The notes beneath the pieces are model-generated. The model was given only the letters and a program-made list of their open reading frames with translations. It had not been told where the DNA came from and searched no databases. This document shows, piece by piece, positions 42,767 to 51,285 of a stretch of 64,000 nt of DNA. The DNA comes from Micavibrio aeruginosavorus (GTDB lineage: Bacteria > Pseudomonadota > Alphaproteobacteria > Micavibrionales > Micavibrionaceae): positions 372,001 through 436,000 of the forward strand of contig CP066681.1 of assembly GCA_016432265.1 (NCBI GenBank). Direction: 5' to 3'. Numbering within the stretch: position 1 is the stretch's first letter; the number at the start of each line of letters is the position of its first letter. Position numbers and translations under genes: made by a program.

Positions 42767-44256
42767 TCGGGGCGGTCGCTGTGAGTCTGTTCGAGATCAG
42801 AAAACCGCGTCAGATCGGGGTTAAAGAACAGGCGCACCGTGCCGATGGGGCCATGACGCTGTTTGGCTATGATTGATTCGGCGACGTTATGAGCACGACC
42901 CATTTTTTCCTGCCATTTGGCGTATTTATCGGCTTCATCCATGCTGGGTTCCGAGCGCGAGAGGTAGTATTCTTCGCGGTAGACGAACATCACGACATCG
43001 GCATCCTGTTCGATCGAACCGGATTCGCGAAGATCTGATAGCATGGGTCGTTTATCCTCGCGTTGTTCGACCGCGCGGGAAAGCTGCGATAAGGCCAGAA
43101 CCGGGATTTGCAACTCCTTGGCGATGGCTTTCAGGCCGCGCGTGATCTCCGATATCTCCAGTACACGGTTGTCGGTCGATTGACGCGACCCTGTACCTGC
43201 CAGGAGTTGCAGGTAATCAACCACCAGTAATTCAAGGCCGTGTTGACGTTGCAGGCGCCGCGCCCGCGAGCGAACAGCGCTGATTGAAAGGGCCGGGGTG
43301 TCGTCAATATACAGGGGCACTTGCGAAAGTTTTTGTGCGGCCTGAACGAATTTTCGGAAATCGTCTTCGCGGAAATTGCCTTTGCGAATGGCGTCGCCGG
43401 AAATGCCGGAAAGGTCAGCAAGGATACGCGTGGCCAGCTGGTCGGCGGACATCTCAAGCGAGAAGAACGCCACGCGTCCGCCTTCTTTGCCCCCGGTATC
43501 GGCAAAGGCTTGCGCGGCATTGTAGGCAATATTCACTGCCAGCGCTGTTTTCCCCATAGAGGGACGCCCGGCAAGGATCAGCAGGTCGGAAGGATGGAGC
43601 CCACCCAGCTTCTCATCCAGATCGCGCAAGCCTGTTGTGACTCCTGTGACATGGCCTTCGGTGCGGAAAGCTTTTTCGGCAATTTCGATAGCGACCTTGA
43701 CCGAATCGCGCAGCGAAACAAAACCGCCTTTGACATCGCCGGATTGAGCCAGATCGTAAAGACGGCCCTCAGCCCTGCGCAGGACGCTCATGGGTTCCTC
43801 TTCAAGCTTCTGGTCGAAGGACTCATTCACAACATCTTCGCCCACAGCGATCAATTCGCGGCGTAAATGAAGCTCATAGATAGTACGGGCATAATCATCG
43901 GCATTAACGACGCTGATGACGCTGGCGGCGAGTTCCGCCAGATATTCGGCTCCTCCCACATTAGAGAGATCCTGATCTTGTTCGAAGTAACCTTTGAGCG
44001 TTACGGGTGTGGCGCTTTGACCACGATCGATCAATTTCTGTATGGCGCTATAGACGCGTTGATGGGCCGGGTGGAAAAAGTGGCTGGCTTTAAGAAAGTC
44101 GCCGATGCGCTCCATCGCGCGATTATCGATCAGCAGCGCGCCGAGCAGCCCCTGTTCTGCCTCCAGATTGTGAGGCATGACGCGGTAGGCGCGCTCTGCA
44201 ATCCCTGTTAAAGGCGGAGTGTTCTGGTTGGCTTTTCTGGCGAGTTCCGGTGACAT
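42760..44256 (-). CDS. dnaB: Replicative DNA helicase DnaB
   Basis: Unwinds the chromosome at the replication fork. 498 aa. N-terminal primase-interacting domain: PHNLEAEQGLLGALLIDNRAMERIGDFLKASHFFHPAHQRVYSAI. RecA-like ATPase: Walker A ILAGRPSMGKTALAVNIAYNAA, SLEMSADQLATRIL, VVDYLQLLAG, LSQLSRAVEQREDKRPMLSDLRESGSIEQDADVVMFVYREEYY, and AKQRHGPIGTVRLFFNP. No intein. It is downstream of rplI on the same strand beyond a terminator. Confidence 0.98.
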   Translation of the reverse strand: MSPELARKANQNTPPLTGIAERAYRVMPHNLEAEQGLLGALLIDNRAMERIGDFLKASHFFHPAHQRVYSAIQKLIDRGQSATPVTLKGYFEQDQDLSNVGGAEYLAELAASVISVVNADDYARTIYELHLRRELIAVGEDVVNESFDQKLEEEPMSVLRRAEGRLYDLAQSGDVKGGFVSLRDSVKVAIEIAEKAFRTEGHVTGVTTGLRDLDEKLGGLHPSDLLILAGRPSMGKTALAVNIAYNAAQAFADTGGKEGGRVAFFSLEMSADQLATRILADLSGISGDAIRKGNFREDDFRKFVQAAQKLSQVPLYIDDTPALSISAVRSRARRLQRQHGLELLVVDYLQLLAGTGSRQSTDNRVLEISEITRGLKAIAKELQIPVLALSQLSRAVEQREDKRPMLSDLRESGSIEQDADVVMFVYREEYYLSRSEPSMDEADKYAKWQEKMGRAHNVAESIIAKQRHGPIGTVRLFFNPDLTRFSDLEQTHSDRPDY

Positions 44257-44356
44257 GGATGCAGATTACATCTGTATGACCTGGCAAGCTATAGAGTCGA
44301 TTGCGATGGGCTGTGAATAGCGGGCATAAGAGCGGCTATGCTGCGGCAAAAGAAAA

Positions 44357-44374
44357 GGCCGGAAAATTCCGGCC
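44357..44374 (-). terminator. Intrinsic terminator after rplI
   Basis: On the minus strand GGCCGGAA pairs with TTCCGGCC, followed by TTTTCTTTT (down to about 44348). Ends the rpsF-rpsR-rplI transcript. Confidence 0.85.
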
Positions 44375-44405
44375 CCCCTTAATTTCTATATTCCGCATGC
44401 GAGAA

Positions 44406-45110
44406 TCACTCGTCAGCGACATCTTCTTCCGCATCGCTTTCGGCTTTGTCCGCTTTCTTGCCGGCGCGTTTTGCCGACTTGGCAGCCGACTTGGCAGCAT
44501 CTTTTGCAGCTTCAGCCGATTCTTCAGCGTTGCGGGCGGCTTCAGCAGCCAGAGCGTCGGCATCCAGCAGCGCCGATTTGGCATCGGTGGTTTCGGAAGC
44601 ACCGCTATAATCCACGACCACGGCTTTGCCGGTTTTGGCCTGGACTTTGGCTTCTTCTTCGCTACGGGCGATGTTGATCGTGACTGCCACTTTCACTTCA
44701 GGATGCAGTACAACCGGAACTTCGAACAATCCGATGGTTTTGAAGTTCTGGTTGACGACCACCATGTTGCGGGCGACTTCGGCCTTGCCGGCGGCGTTGA
44801 TCGCATCCGCGATATCGCGGGCCGTAACGGAACCGTAAAGCTGACCGCCTTCGGCGGCGTTACGGATCATCGAGACTTTCAAGCCCTCGAGTTTCTTAGC
44901 GATTTTCTCGGCTTCAACACGTTTTTCGGCGTTGAGTTTCTCCAGCGCCGCGCGTTGAGATTCGAAATAAGCGATATTGTCTGCGGTTGCGCGCAGAGCC
45001 TTGCCCTGAGGCAGTAGATAGTTGCGTGCGTAACCCGGCTTGACGCGGACTTTTTCGCCCATGTTGCCGAGGCTTTCGACACGCTCCAGAAGTATAACGT
45101 CCATAGACAT
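44406..45110 (-). CDS. rplI: 50S ribosomal protein L9 (bL9) with long charged C-terminal tail
   Basis: The first 150 residues are a normal bL9: MDVILLERVESLGNMGEKVRVKPGYARNYLLPQGKALRATADN with the conserved loop, the long helix, and the C-domain LYGSVTARDIADAINAAGKAEVARNMVVVNQNFKTIGLFEVPVVLHPEV. About 80 extra residues follow, rich in Ala, Lys, Glu and Asp (LLDADALAAEAARNAEESAEAAKDAAKSAAKSAKRAGKK-like). Such tails occur in alphaproteobacteria; they are not needed for the ribosomal fold. Confidence 0.98.
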   Translation of the reverse strand: MSMDVILLERVESLGNMGEKVRVKPGYARNYLLPQGKALRATADNIAYFESQRAALEKLNAEKRVEAEKIAKKLEGLKVSMIRNAAEGGQLYGSVTARDIADAINAAGKAEVARNMVVVNQNFKTIGLFEVPVVLHPEVKVAVTINIARSEEEAKVQAKTGKAVVVDYSGASETTDAKSALLDADALAAEAARNAEESAEAAKDAAKSAAKSAKRAGKKADKAESDAEEDVADE

Positions 45111-45139
45111 TTCTTTTACCTTTCCTTATCGCAACCGGG

Positions 45140-45412
45140 TTAACGGCTGTTTTCGGGTTCTGTGCGAACCGGGGCCATCAGCGCCATAAAGCGCGCGCGT
45201 TTGATGGCGCAGGCCAGTTCACGTTGTTTCTTTTGGCTGACCGCGGTGATACGGCTTGGCATCATTTTGCCGCGCTCGGATACATAACGGTTCAGGGTGC
45301 GTACGTCTTTCCAGTCGATGGCCGGAGCGTTCGGGCCGGAAAACGGGCAGGTTTTACGGCGCTTGAAAAACGGGCGCTTGCCGCCGGTGGCGGTGGCTTC
45401 TTGCGTGCTCAT
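45140..45412 (-). CDS. rpsR: 30S ribosomal protein S18 (bS18)
   Basis: 90 aa. [68 protein letters not shown] is the complete family core, with the KTCP motif. The ATG overlaps the rpsF stop (TAATG). Confidence 0.98.
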   Translation of the reverse strand: MSTQEATATGGKRPFFKRRKTCPFSGPNAPAIDWKDVRTLNRYVSERGKMMPSRITAVSQKKQRELACAIKRARFMALMAPVRTEPENSR

Positions 45413-45780
45413 TATGCAACCTCTCTTTCGAATTTGTCTTCATCTTCTTCATCGCGACGGCTCTTGTCGATGATCGGCGATGGGCCTTTGGAAAGTTCAT
45501 CAAGGCGAACGGTCATGTAACGCAGCACATCCTCATTGATGCGCATGTTGCGTTCCATTTCGATCATGGCTTCGGCCGGCGTGTCCGACTCGATCAGCAC
45601 ATAATGGCCTTTGCGGTTTTTCTTGATGCGGTAAGCGAGGTTACGCAGGCCCCAGTTTTCGGTTTTCGCGATCTTGCCACCGGCTTTGGTGATGATCTCA
45701 GAGAATTGCCTGGTCAGCTCTTCAACCTGGGGGGTGCCCAGATCCTGACGCGCAATAAACACGGTTTCATAAAATGGCAT
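45412..45780 (-). CDS. rpsF: 30S ribosomal protein S6 (bS6)
   Basis: 122 aa from the start [22 protein letters not shown], preceded by AGGAG; an in-frame start at 45837 has no such site. Conserved strands are [56 protein letters not shown]. The acidic tail ([11 protein letters not shown]) is the usual S6 tail. First gene of the rpsF-rpsR-rplI operon. Confidence 0.98.
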   Translation of the reverse strand: MPFYETVFIARQDLGTPQVEELTRQFSEIITKAGGKIAKTENWGLRNLAYRIKKNRKGHYVLIESDTPAEAMIEMERNMRINEDVLRYMTVRLDELSKGPSPIIDKSRRDEEDEDKFEREVA

Positions 45781-45922
45781 TACGTTTCTCCTCTCGGTTT
45801 TGTATTTGCCAATCGCAAAACAAAGCTGACGCCACAACGATGCCAGCGAGGTTTATGGAATGGGGGCCACTATACTCATAGCGGCCCCTGAATCAAGGAA
45901 ATTCTGTGAAAAATCAGGGAAA

Positions 45923-46213
45923 TCAGGCTTGTTCGCTATTATTGCCGTTAGCGCAGCGTGCCTGAGTCCGCTCCATAAAGGCGGCCCAGTAGTTCTTCTG
46001 GCCGCTGACGGCGGCTTCGGCGGCGTCCTGACGCACACGGCGGATCATCGCGCTCAGGCTCATCCGGCTCAGGTCGGGGTTTTGCAGGGCGCTTCCCCCT
46101 GTGACTTTGGTTTTGGGTTGTGCCTTGGGGCGGCTGGGCAGCAGGACAGCCATGTCCTGACGTGCGCTTTCTACATGCAGTTGAATCGTATCGTTAATAA
46201 TGGAGCAACCCAT
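45923..46213 (-). CDS. Small hypothetical protein, 96 aa
   Basis: Not recognised. An AAGGAAAG site lies 9 bases before the ATG. The product starts MGCSIINDTIQLHVESARQDMAVLL, has a basic Pro/Lys linker (PSRPKAQPKTKVTGG) and a charged helix (PDLSRMSLSAMIRRVRQDAAEAA). No signal peptide or membrane span. It precedes rpsF by 140 bases on the same strand. An open frame on the opposite strand covers the same region but lacks a comparable ribosome site and looks like a shadow. Confidence 0.5.
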   Translation of the reverse strand: MGCSIINDTIQLHVESARQDMAVLLPSRPKAQPKTKVTGGSALQNPDLSRMSLSAMIRRVRQDAAEAAVSGQKNYWAAFMERTQARCANGNNSEQA

Positions 46214-46544
46214 AATATTGTCTTTCCTTCCAAGCCTTTATCATTATGTCAACGGCGGTTTTGTCCTCATTTTCCCGGGCCGTGCCACAGCACTGCAATG
46301 CAAGGCGCGTGCCGGGCCGGAGGGGCCGCTCGTCTTATATCTCGTTTTTTTTAACGCAAGGCCCTTACTATAACACGTTTCGTTGCGAAATTCAAAAATT
46401 CCGTTGCTCTATAATCATACAGCAAATTCAATAACATAATATTAACTGCACTGCACAATCGGCAGGCCGGTGTTGCAAACTGTTGACTTTGGCCGGGGCT
46501 AAGGCTTCTATCAGGCGGTTTTCCAATAGAAGGGCTTGTATATT
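46214..46544. other. 331-bp intergenic region before fabD
   Basis: It divides the leftward small-protein/rpsF genes from rightward fabD. It contains G+C-rich inverted tracts (near 46300-46330) and an A+T-rich segment (46360-46440). No gene is seen. The fabD promoter candidate is annotated separately. Confidence 0.5.
46483..46511 (+). promoter_or_regulatory. Candidate fabD promoter
   Basis: TTGACT (46483-46488), 17-base spacer, TTCTAT (46506-46511), 34 bases before the fabD ATG. Confidence 0.4.
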
Positions 46545-47489
46545 ATGACGCGCGCTTTCATTTTCCCCGGGCAGGGGTCGCAATCTATCGGCATGGGCAA
46601 GGATCTTGCCGATACCTATAAAACCGCCCGCGAAACGTTTGAGGAAATTAACGATGCGCTGGGTCAGAATCTGACCAGGATCATGTGGGAAGGGTCGGAG
46701 GGCGACATCAACCTGACTGAAAATACTCAACCTGCCCTGATGGCCGTTTCGATGGCGGTCATGAATGTGCTGACGAAAGATGCCGGGGTTGTGCTGCCGA
46801 ATGTTGCCGGGTTTGTAGCGGGGCATTCCTTGGGTGAATACTCGGCACTAACCGCTGCCGGTGCGTTTACGCTTCCCGATACCGCACGGTTGCTAAAATT
46901 GCGTGGTCAGTCGATGCAGCAGGCGGTTCCCGTGGGGCAGGGTGCCATGGCCGCGATTCTCGGTCTTGAATTCGATCAGGTGAAGGCGATTGCGCTGGAA
47001 GCCTCCGTTTCCGAAATCTGTGAGGCGGCGAACGATAATGCGCCGGGGCAGGTGGTGATTTCCGGTCACAAGGGTGCGGTTGAGGCCGCGATGGCGCTGG
47101 CGACCGCAGCCGGTGCCAAACGCGCATTGGCGTTGCCTGTCTCCGCCCCGTTCCATTGCCGGTTGATGGCCCCGGCGGCTGATAAAATGCGTGAGGCGCT
47201 GGGCAAGACGGATATCCGCCCCCCCGTCGTGCCCGTTGTCGCCAATGTGACCGCGAGCGCCGTTTCCGCGCCGGATCAGATCCGCAATCTGCTGGTCGAT
47301 CAGATCACCGGTCGCGTGCGCTGGCGCGAATCCGTCACATGGATGAAAGAACAGGGCGTGACCGAAATGATCGAGATCGGCTCGGGCAAAGTGCTCGCGG
47401 GCCTTGTCAAGCGTATCGAAGGGGATGTTGCGGTCTCCAGTGTCGGCACACCTGCACAAATTGATGAATTGGTTGCGAAGTTGAAATAA
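46545..47489 (+). CDS. fabD: Malonyl-CoA:ACP transacylase
   Basis: Loads malonyl groups onto acyl carrier protein for fatty acid synthesis. 314 aa from ATG 46545 (AGAAGGGC site); a TTG 9 bases earlier is also in frame. Motifs: TRAFIFPGQGSQSIGMGKDLAD, the nucleophile Ser in AGHSLGEYSALTAAGA, the Arg in LLKLRGQSMQQAVP, NDNAPGQVVISG, and the catalytic His in LPVSAPFHCRLMAPAADKM. The usual neighbour fabG is 2 kb away here. Confidence 0.98.
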   Translation: MTRAFIFPGQGSQSIGMGKDLADTYKTARETFEEINDALGQNLTRIMWEGSEGDINLTENTQPALMAVSMAVMNVLTKDAGVVLPNVAGFVAGHSLGEYSALTAAGAFTLPDTARLLKLRGQSMQQAVPVGQGAMAAILGLEFDQVKAIALEASVSEICEAANDNAPGQVVISGHKGAVEAAMALATAAGAKRALALPVSAPFHCRLMAPAADKMREALGKTDIRPPVVPVVANVTASAVSAPDQIRNLLVDQITGRVRWRESVTWMKEQGVTEMIEIGSGKVLAGLVKRIEGDVAVSSVGTPAQIDELVAKLK

Positions 47490-47490
47490 C

Positions 47491-47515
47491 AAAAGCCCCC
47501 GCTTGAGGGCCTTTT
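47491..47515 (+). terminator. Terminator after fabD
   Basis: AAAAG...CCC pairs with GGG...CTTTT across the GCTTGA loop (47491-47515), with one bulged base, followed by TTTTATT. Immediately after the fabD stop. Confidence 0.65.
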
Positions 47516-47540
47516 ATTAGATCTTGGCCGGAAAATTTGG

Positions 47541-47843
47541 TTAGTTGTCAAAAACCTTCTTCTGGGCATAGTGGTGCGCTTGGTTTTGCTGTATACGGCG
47601 TGGTACATGATTGCACCTAGACTCCTGACGAGTGGCTCAGTCAGATGAACATTGCGCAAGGGGCTGTTTGCACCATAATAATCAGGCTGGCCCGTGGCTG
47701 CCATCACGGCTTCAATTGGTTCGTTCAAGGCATGCCAAGCGGCGGTACAAAATTCTTGTGGCAGATCAAAACGCAGATTGAGTTCGCCGCTATTGACAAG
47801 AGCGCGTTGCATTGTCTCTTCAATTTTTTTCGTATACAGGCAT
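47541..47843 (-). pseudogene. Small hypothetical gene with a homopolymer frameshift
   Basis: Not recognised, but it looks like a real gene. TAGGAG is followed by ATG (47843) reading M-P-V-Y-E-K-N then a stop. The interruption is in a run of seven A on the minus strand (T7 at 47824-47830). With six A, the frame would continue Y-E-K-I-E-E-T-M-Q-R-A-L and join a coherent protein (LNLRFDLPQEFCTAAWHAL and AVMAATGQPDYYGAN). As written, the long frame starting at 47812 runs on into the antisense of fabD. A stop in another frame at 47541 (giving HHYAQKKVFDN) may be the original end, implying a second indel. Could be a pseudogene, a slippage-expressed gene, or a sequencing error. Confidence 0.45.
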
Positions 47844-47962
47844 TTTTATTCTCCTAAAATCCCCAAATATATTATTATGGTAATTAATTTCACAATAGCT
47901 TTATCTATTTGATATTGTTGATAATTAATCTTTACTTTAGCGGCGAATAATTAGGGAATAAT

Positions 47963-47990
47963 TTGACACAGTCAACGGATTGTCTATTAC
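47963..47990 (+). promoter_or_regulatory. Candidate promoter 1 before the 48112 gene
   Basis: TTGACA (47963-47968), 16-base spacer, TATTAC (47985-47990). Lies about 120 bases upstream of the start codon at 48112. Confidence 0.4.
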
Positions 47991-48048
47991 AGGGGCATAG
48001 CAAAATCGTTAATATTCAAACTGTGACGTTACCAACAACCGCTATATG

Positions 48049-48075
48049 TTGACATAATTATTAGGCCATTATAAT
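48049..48075 (+). promoter_or_regulatory. Near-consensus promoter 2 before the 48112 gene
   Basis: TTGACA (48049-48054), 15-base spacer, TATAAT (48070-48075): both boxes are perfect consensus though the spacer is short. It is 37 bases before the start codon. Confidence 0.6.
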
Positions 48076-48111
48076 CTTCCGATACGAAATACCATGGAAG
48101 GATTATTCATA

Positions 48112-48549
48112 ATGAAGAATCGCGACGCTGTCCCTGCTTATCCATCAAAGTTTAGAATGCTCATTAGCGCTTTTAATACGGCCATGGGTGGTAACCCCTT
48201 GGTGCTGACTTCTACGCCCGTGAGGGAAATGCATAGGTTCCTGCATACAGAGATTGCGCAGGTTGCTGTTCCTGAATGCCTTGTTGATCCGGTGCATTCC
48301 CAATGGCGTCTGCTAGCCAAAATGCCGGAGCCAGATGTTTATTGGGTGGCCGCTCGGTCTTATAGCTATGATGAGATTATTGATGTGTTGACTGAGCGCG
48401 AAATTGGCGCTGCCCGCCAGCGGGGGATAGAGGGCGATAATCACGAAATTGTGAAAAAATTACAAGCAACGGGACTTTCAGCAACCAATGTCCTGAATTT
48501 CGTACGTGACCCGGCTCGGGCCCTAAGTGTAACTCCGTTGAAGCCGTAG
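48112..48549 (+). CDS. Hypothetical protein, 145 aa
   Basis: Not recognised. ATG 48112 follows GGAAGGA with 9-base spacing; an ATG at 48094 overlaps that site and is rejected. The product starts MKNRDAVPAYPSKFRMLISAFNTAMGGNPL, has REMHRFLHTEIAQVAVPECLVDPVH, and a charged C-terminal part (IIDVLTEREIGAARQRGIEGDNHEIVKKL). No signal peptide or membrane span is evident. Two promoter candidates precede it and a terminator follows, so it is probably an independent single-gene unit inserted between fabD and murI. Confidence 0.7.
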   Translation: MKNRDAVPAYPSKFRMLISAFNTAMGGNPLVLTSTPVREMHRFLHTEIAQVAVPECLVDPVHSQWRLLAKMPEPDVYWVAARSYSYDEIIDVLTEREIGAARQRGIEGDNHEIVKKLQATGLSATNVLNFVRDPARALSVTPLKP

Positions 48550-48566
48550 ACACTTGTTTAAGTAAT

Positions 48567-48593
48567 AAAGCTGGAAGTGATCCCAGCTTTTTT
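48567..48593 (+). terminator. Intrinsic terminator after the 48112 gene
   Basis: AAAGCTGG (48567-48574), loop AAGTGATC, CCAGCTTT (48583-48590), continuing to six T (48588-48593). Located 17 bases before the murI start. Confidence 0.8.
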
Positions 48594-48609
48594 ATGCTAT
48601 GCAACAATC

Positions 48610-49458
48610 ATGCAAAGCTTGGGCTCTCATTTTTCCTCAGATCCACGTCCTATCGGTGTTTTTGACTCCGGTATTGGTGGTCTGACGGTGTTGCGGGCGC
48701 TGATACGGGCGATGCCGGGGGAGCGTTTTATTTACCTGGGCGATACTGCCCGCGTGCCTTATGGCACCAAAAGCGCCGATACTGTGCGCGCCTATTCCCT
48801 GGGTCTGGCGCATATCCTGATGCAATACGATGTAAAAATGATCGTGATTGCCTGCAATACCGCGTCTGTTCATGCCGCCGGGGTTATCGCTGAGTTTGTA
48901 TCGCCAGTGCCTGTGATTTCTATGGTGCCGACTGCCGCTGCCGCTGCAATCAAAACGACGAAAAATAAACGTATTCTGGTGATGGGTACGCAGTCGACTA
49001 TCCGCTCCGGGGCTTATGCGGAGACTCTGAAAATGCTTGATCCGTCCCTCCAGGTTACATCCGTGGCCGCGCAATTGCTGGTAGCGCTCGCGGAAGAGGG
49101 CTGGATCGGAGGCCCTATCGCCCGGGCGGCGGTCGACCGTTATATAGGGGGATTTTTCGATGGCGATGACAGGCCGGATACGATCATACTCGGTTGTACG
49201 CATTTCCCGCTGCTGCGCGATGTGATTGCCGATGTCGCGGGGCCGGGTGTCGCACTGATCGATTGTGGTGACGCCGCCAGCGCAGGCATTGCCGGGCGAA
49301 TGAGCGGTAAACCGGAGATAAAATTCCTGGTGACCGATGCCATTGAACGTTTCACCTCCGCAGGTGAACGCTTCCTGGGGATTCCTGCCACCAATATTCC
49401 GGCGGAACATATAGATTTGACTGAAATCCTGAATACTGGTTTAAGAAAAGCGTCTTGA
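48610..49458 (+). CDS. murI: Glutamate racemase
   Basis: Makes D-glutamate for peptidoglycan. 282 aa from ATG 48610; an in-frame start at 48577 lies inside the preceding terminator and is rejected. Motifs: PIGVFDSGIGGLTVLRALIRAMPGERFIYLGDTARVPYGTKS, the first catalytic Cys in VIACNTASVHA, and the second in TIILGCTHFPLLRDVI. Ends two bases or so before the fabG ribosome site, so it could be co-transcribed with fabG. Confidence 0.97.
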   Translation: MQSLGSHFSSDPRPIGVFDSGIGGLTVLRALIRAMPGERFIYLGDTARVPYGTKSADTVRAYSLGLAHILMQYDVKMIVIACNTASVHAAGVIAEFVSPVPVISMVPTAAAAAIKTTKNKRILVMGTQSTIRSGAYAETLKMLDPSLQVTSVAAQLLVALAEEGWIGGPIARAAVDRYIGGFFDGDDRPDTIILGCTHFPLLRDVIADVAGPGVALIDCGDAASAGIAGRMSGKPEIKFLVTDAIERFTSAGERFLGIPATNIPAEHIDLTEILNTGLRKAS

Positions 49459-49477
49459 AAGAAGGAGTTTGCATAGC

Positions 49478-50215
49478 ATGTTTGATCTGAGCGGGAAAAC
49501 CGCCCTTATTACCGGCGCCACGGGCGGTATCGGTGGCGCGATCGCCAAGGCTCTGCACAAACAAGGGGCGGTTGTGGGCGTTTCCGGCCGTAATGAAAGC
49601 AAGCTTAAAGAGCTGGCTGCTGAACTGGGTGACCGCGTGCATGTTCTGCCTGCCGATCTGAACGATGCGGCGCAGGCTGAAGCACTGGTGAAAACCGCGG
49701 CCGAAGCGATGGGCGGCATCAATATCCTTGTCAACAATGCGGGGCTGACTCGTGACAATCTTTCCCTGCGCATGAAGCCGGAAGAATGGGATGAAGTCAT
49801 CCGCGTCAACCTGACCGCCACCTTCCTGCTAGCGCAGGCGTGCCAGCGTGGCATGATGAAGGCGCGCTGGGGCCGCATCATCAATATTTCATCCGTCGTC
49901 GGTACGACCGGCAACCCGGGTCAGTGCAATTATGTGGCTTCCAAGGCCGGCCTCGTCGGCTGGACGAAGGCGATGGCGGCAGAGATCGCCAGCCGTAACG
50001 TGACGGTCAACTGTATCGCCCCGGGCTTTATCGCCACGCCGATGACGGATGTGTTGACCGACGACCAAAAAGCCAGAATCAACGCCTCCATTCCGATGGC
50101 ACGTATGGGCGCGCCTGAGGATATTGCGGCGGCGGCTGTCTACCTGGCCAGCGATGAGGCCGCTTACGTCACCGGTCAGACGATCCATGTCAATGGCGGC
50201 ATGGCGATGATTTAG
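49478..50215 (+). CDS. fabG: 3-oxoacyl-ACP reductase
   Basis: NADPH-dependent reduction of beta-ketoacyl-ACP. 245 aa; the ATG at 49478 is 10 bases after AAGGAG. Short-chain dehydrogenase signatures: TALITGATGGIGGAIAKAL (cofactor loop), NILVNNAGLTRDNLSLRM, the Ser in IINISSVVGTTGNPGQCNYVASKAG with the Tyr-x-x-x-Lys pair, and VNCIAPGFIATPMTDVL. In most bacteria fabG follows fabD directly. Confidence 0.97.
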   Translation: MFDLSGKTALITGATGGIGGAIAKALHKQGAVVGVSGRNESKLKELAAELGDRVHVLPADLNDAAQAEALVKTAAEAMGGINILVNNAGLTRDNLSLRMKPEEWDEVIRVNLTATFLLAQACQRGMMKARWGRIINISSVVGTTGNPGQCNYVASKAGLVGWTKAMAAEIASRNVTVNCIAPGFIATPMTDVLTDDQKARINASIPMARMGAPEDIAAAAVYLASDEAAYVTGQTIHVNGGMAMI

Positions 50216-50238
50216 CTTGAATATGAAAGGACACAATA

Positions 50239-50583
50239 ATGGATAAGTACAGGATATGGATTAACCGGTCGGACGATCTGGCAGCGCGAACGGCGGCCTT
50301 GACTCTCGATCTTGGCGACGAACAAGCGGCCGCCGAACGCCAGCGTCTGCGTTCGGCTTTCAATCGCAGCGTTGTGGACAGTATTCAGACATTTTCCCGC
50401 GATCATGGTTATGATGCGGAGGTTGATTTCTCGAATCTGGTTATCGGCTCCAATGTTGCGCTGCTCCCGGCAAGTCCGGTTTTTGCTGCCGCCCTGATGA
50501 AAAGGCAATTGCCCCATGTGGGCAGGATTGATCCGGTCGCGGCCAGAGGCCACACATCCGCGCCGGAATGCGTATGCGACTGA
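50239..50583 (+). CDS. Hypothetical protein, 114 aa
   Basis: Not recognised. Preceded by GAAAGGACA. The product begins MDKYRIWINRSDDLAARTAALTLDLGDEQAAAERQRLRSAF, a soluble helical start, then VDSIQTFSRDHGYDAEVDFSNLVIGSNVALLPASPVFAAALM. No signal peptide. The stop overlaps the next gene's start (TGATG), indicating coupling with the HAD hydrolase gene. Confidence 0.65.
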   Translation: MDKYRIWINRSDDLAARTAALTLDLGDEQAAAERQRLRSAFNRSVVDSIQTFSRDHGYDAEVDFSNLVIGSNVALLPASPVFAAALMKRQLPHVGRIDPVAARGHTSAPECVCD

Positions 50584-51254
50584 TGAACAGTGTGGTTGAT
50601 CTTGTCATCTTTGATTGCGACGGGACGCTGGTCGACAGCGAGTTGCTGAATAACACAGCGACCAGCGAGGCCTTGGCTGCGGTCGGATTTCCTCAGTACA
50701 CCCCTGAATACTGTATGGATACCTATGTAGGATGGTATCAATCGAAAATATGGCGTGTGGTTGAGGAAGAGCATGACGTGAAGCTTCCCCCGGACATCAG
50801 CCGGATCTATATCGAGCGGGTCAGAGCTTTACAGCCTGCGTTGGCTCGCCCGGCACCGGGCATCGAGGCCGTTCTTGGAGAGTTGCAGAAGAATCATCCT
50901 ATGTGCGTCGCTTCGAACGGTGAGCCTGAAAACGTCAGGGGTTTGCTTGAGGGAACGGGTTTGATCCGTTTCTTTGAGACAGACCGGATTTACACGGCGG
51001 CCCTTGTGCCTGAGCCGAAGCCTGCGCCGGATCTGTTTTTATACGCCGCTGCTCAATATGGGGTCGATCCTGAGCGTTGTCTGGTCGCTGAAGACAGTCT
51101 GGCCGGGGCTAAGGCGGGTGTGGCGGCCGGGATGACGGTTTTTGGCTATACCGGTCTTGCCCACCAGCCGGCGGCGCAGGCGGCCAGACTCCGTCAGGCG
51201 GGCGCACACAAGGTTTCCGATCGGATCGCCGATTTATTAACCTGTTTCGGTTAA
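50583..51254 (+). CDS. HAD-superfamily hydrolase (phosphatase/phosphoglycolate-type)
   Basis: 223 aa. HAD motif I DLVIFDCDGTLVDSELLNN with the nucleophile Asp, a helical cap (residues about 15-85), motif II ASNGEP, motif III K in EPKPAPDLFLYAA, and motif IV LVAEDSLAGAKAGVAAGM. Resembles the YieH/phosphoglycolate-phosphatase-like subgroup. Substrate unknown. Starts at 50568 and 50574 are also open. Co-transcribed with the gene upstream. Confidence 0.88.
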   Translation: MNSVVDLVIFDCDGTLVDSELLNNTATSEALAAVGFPQYTPEYCMDTYVGWYQSKIWRVVEEEHDVKLPPDISRIYIERVRALQPALARPAPGIEAVLGELQKNHPMCVASNGEPENVRGLLEGTGLIRFFETDRIYTAALVPEPKPAPDLFLYAAAQYGVDPERCLVAEDSLAGAKAGVAAGMTVFGYTGLAHQPAAQAARLRQAGAHKVSDRIADLLTCFG

Positions 51255-51285
51255 AATTGACGGCAATGGTGAGAGGCATACCGAC

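Noticed and set aside
45860..46354. A 164-codon plus-strand frame
   Set aside because: Overlaps a small minus-strand gene with a good AAGGAAAG site and lacks its own; lower support.
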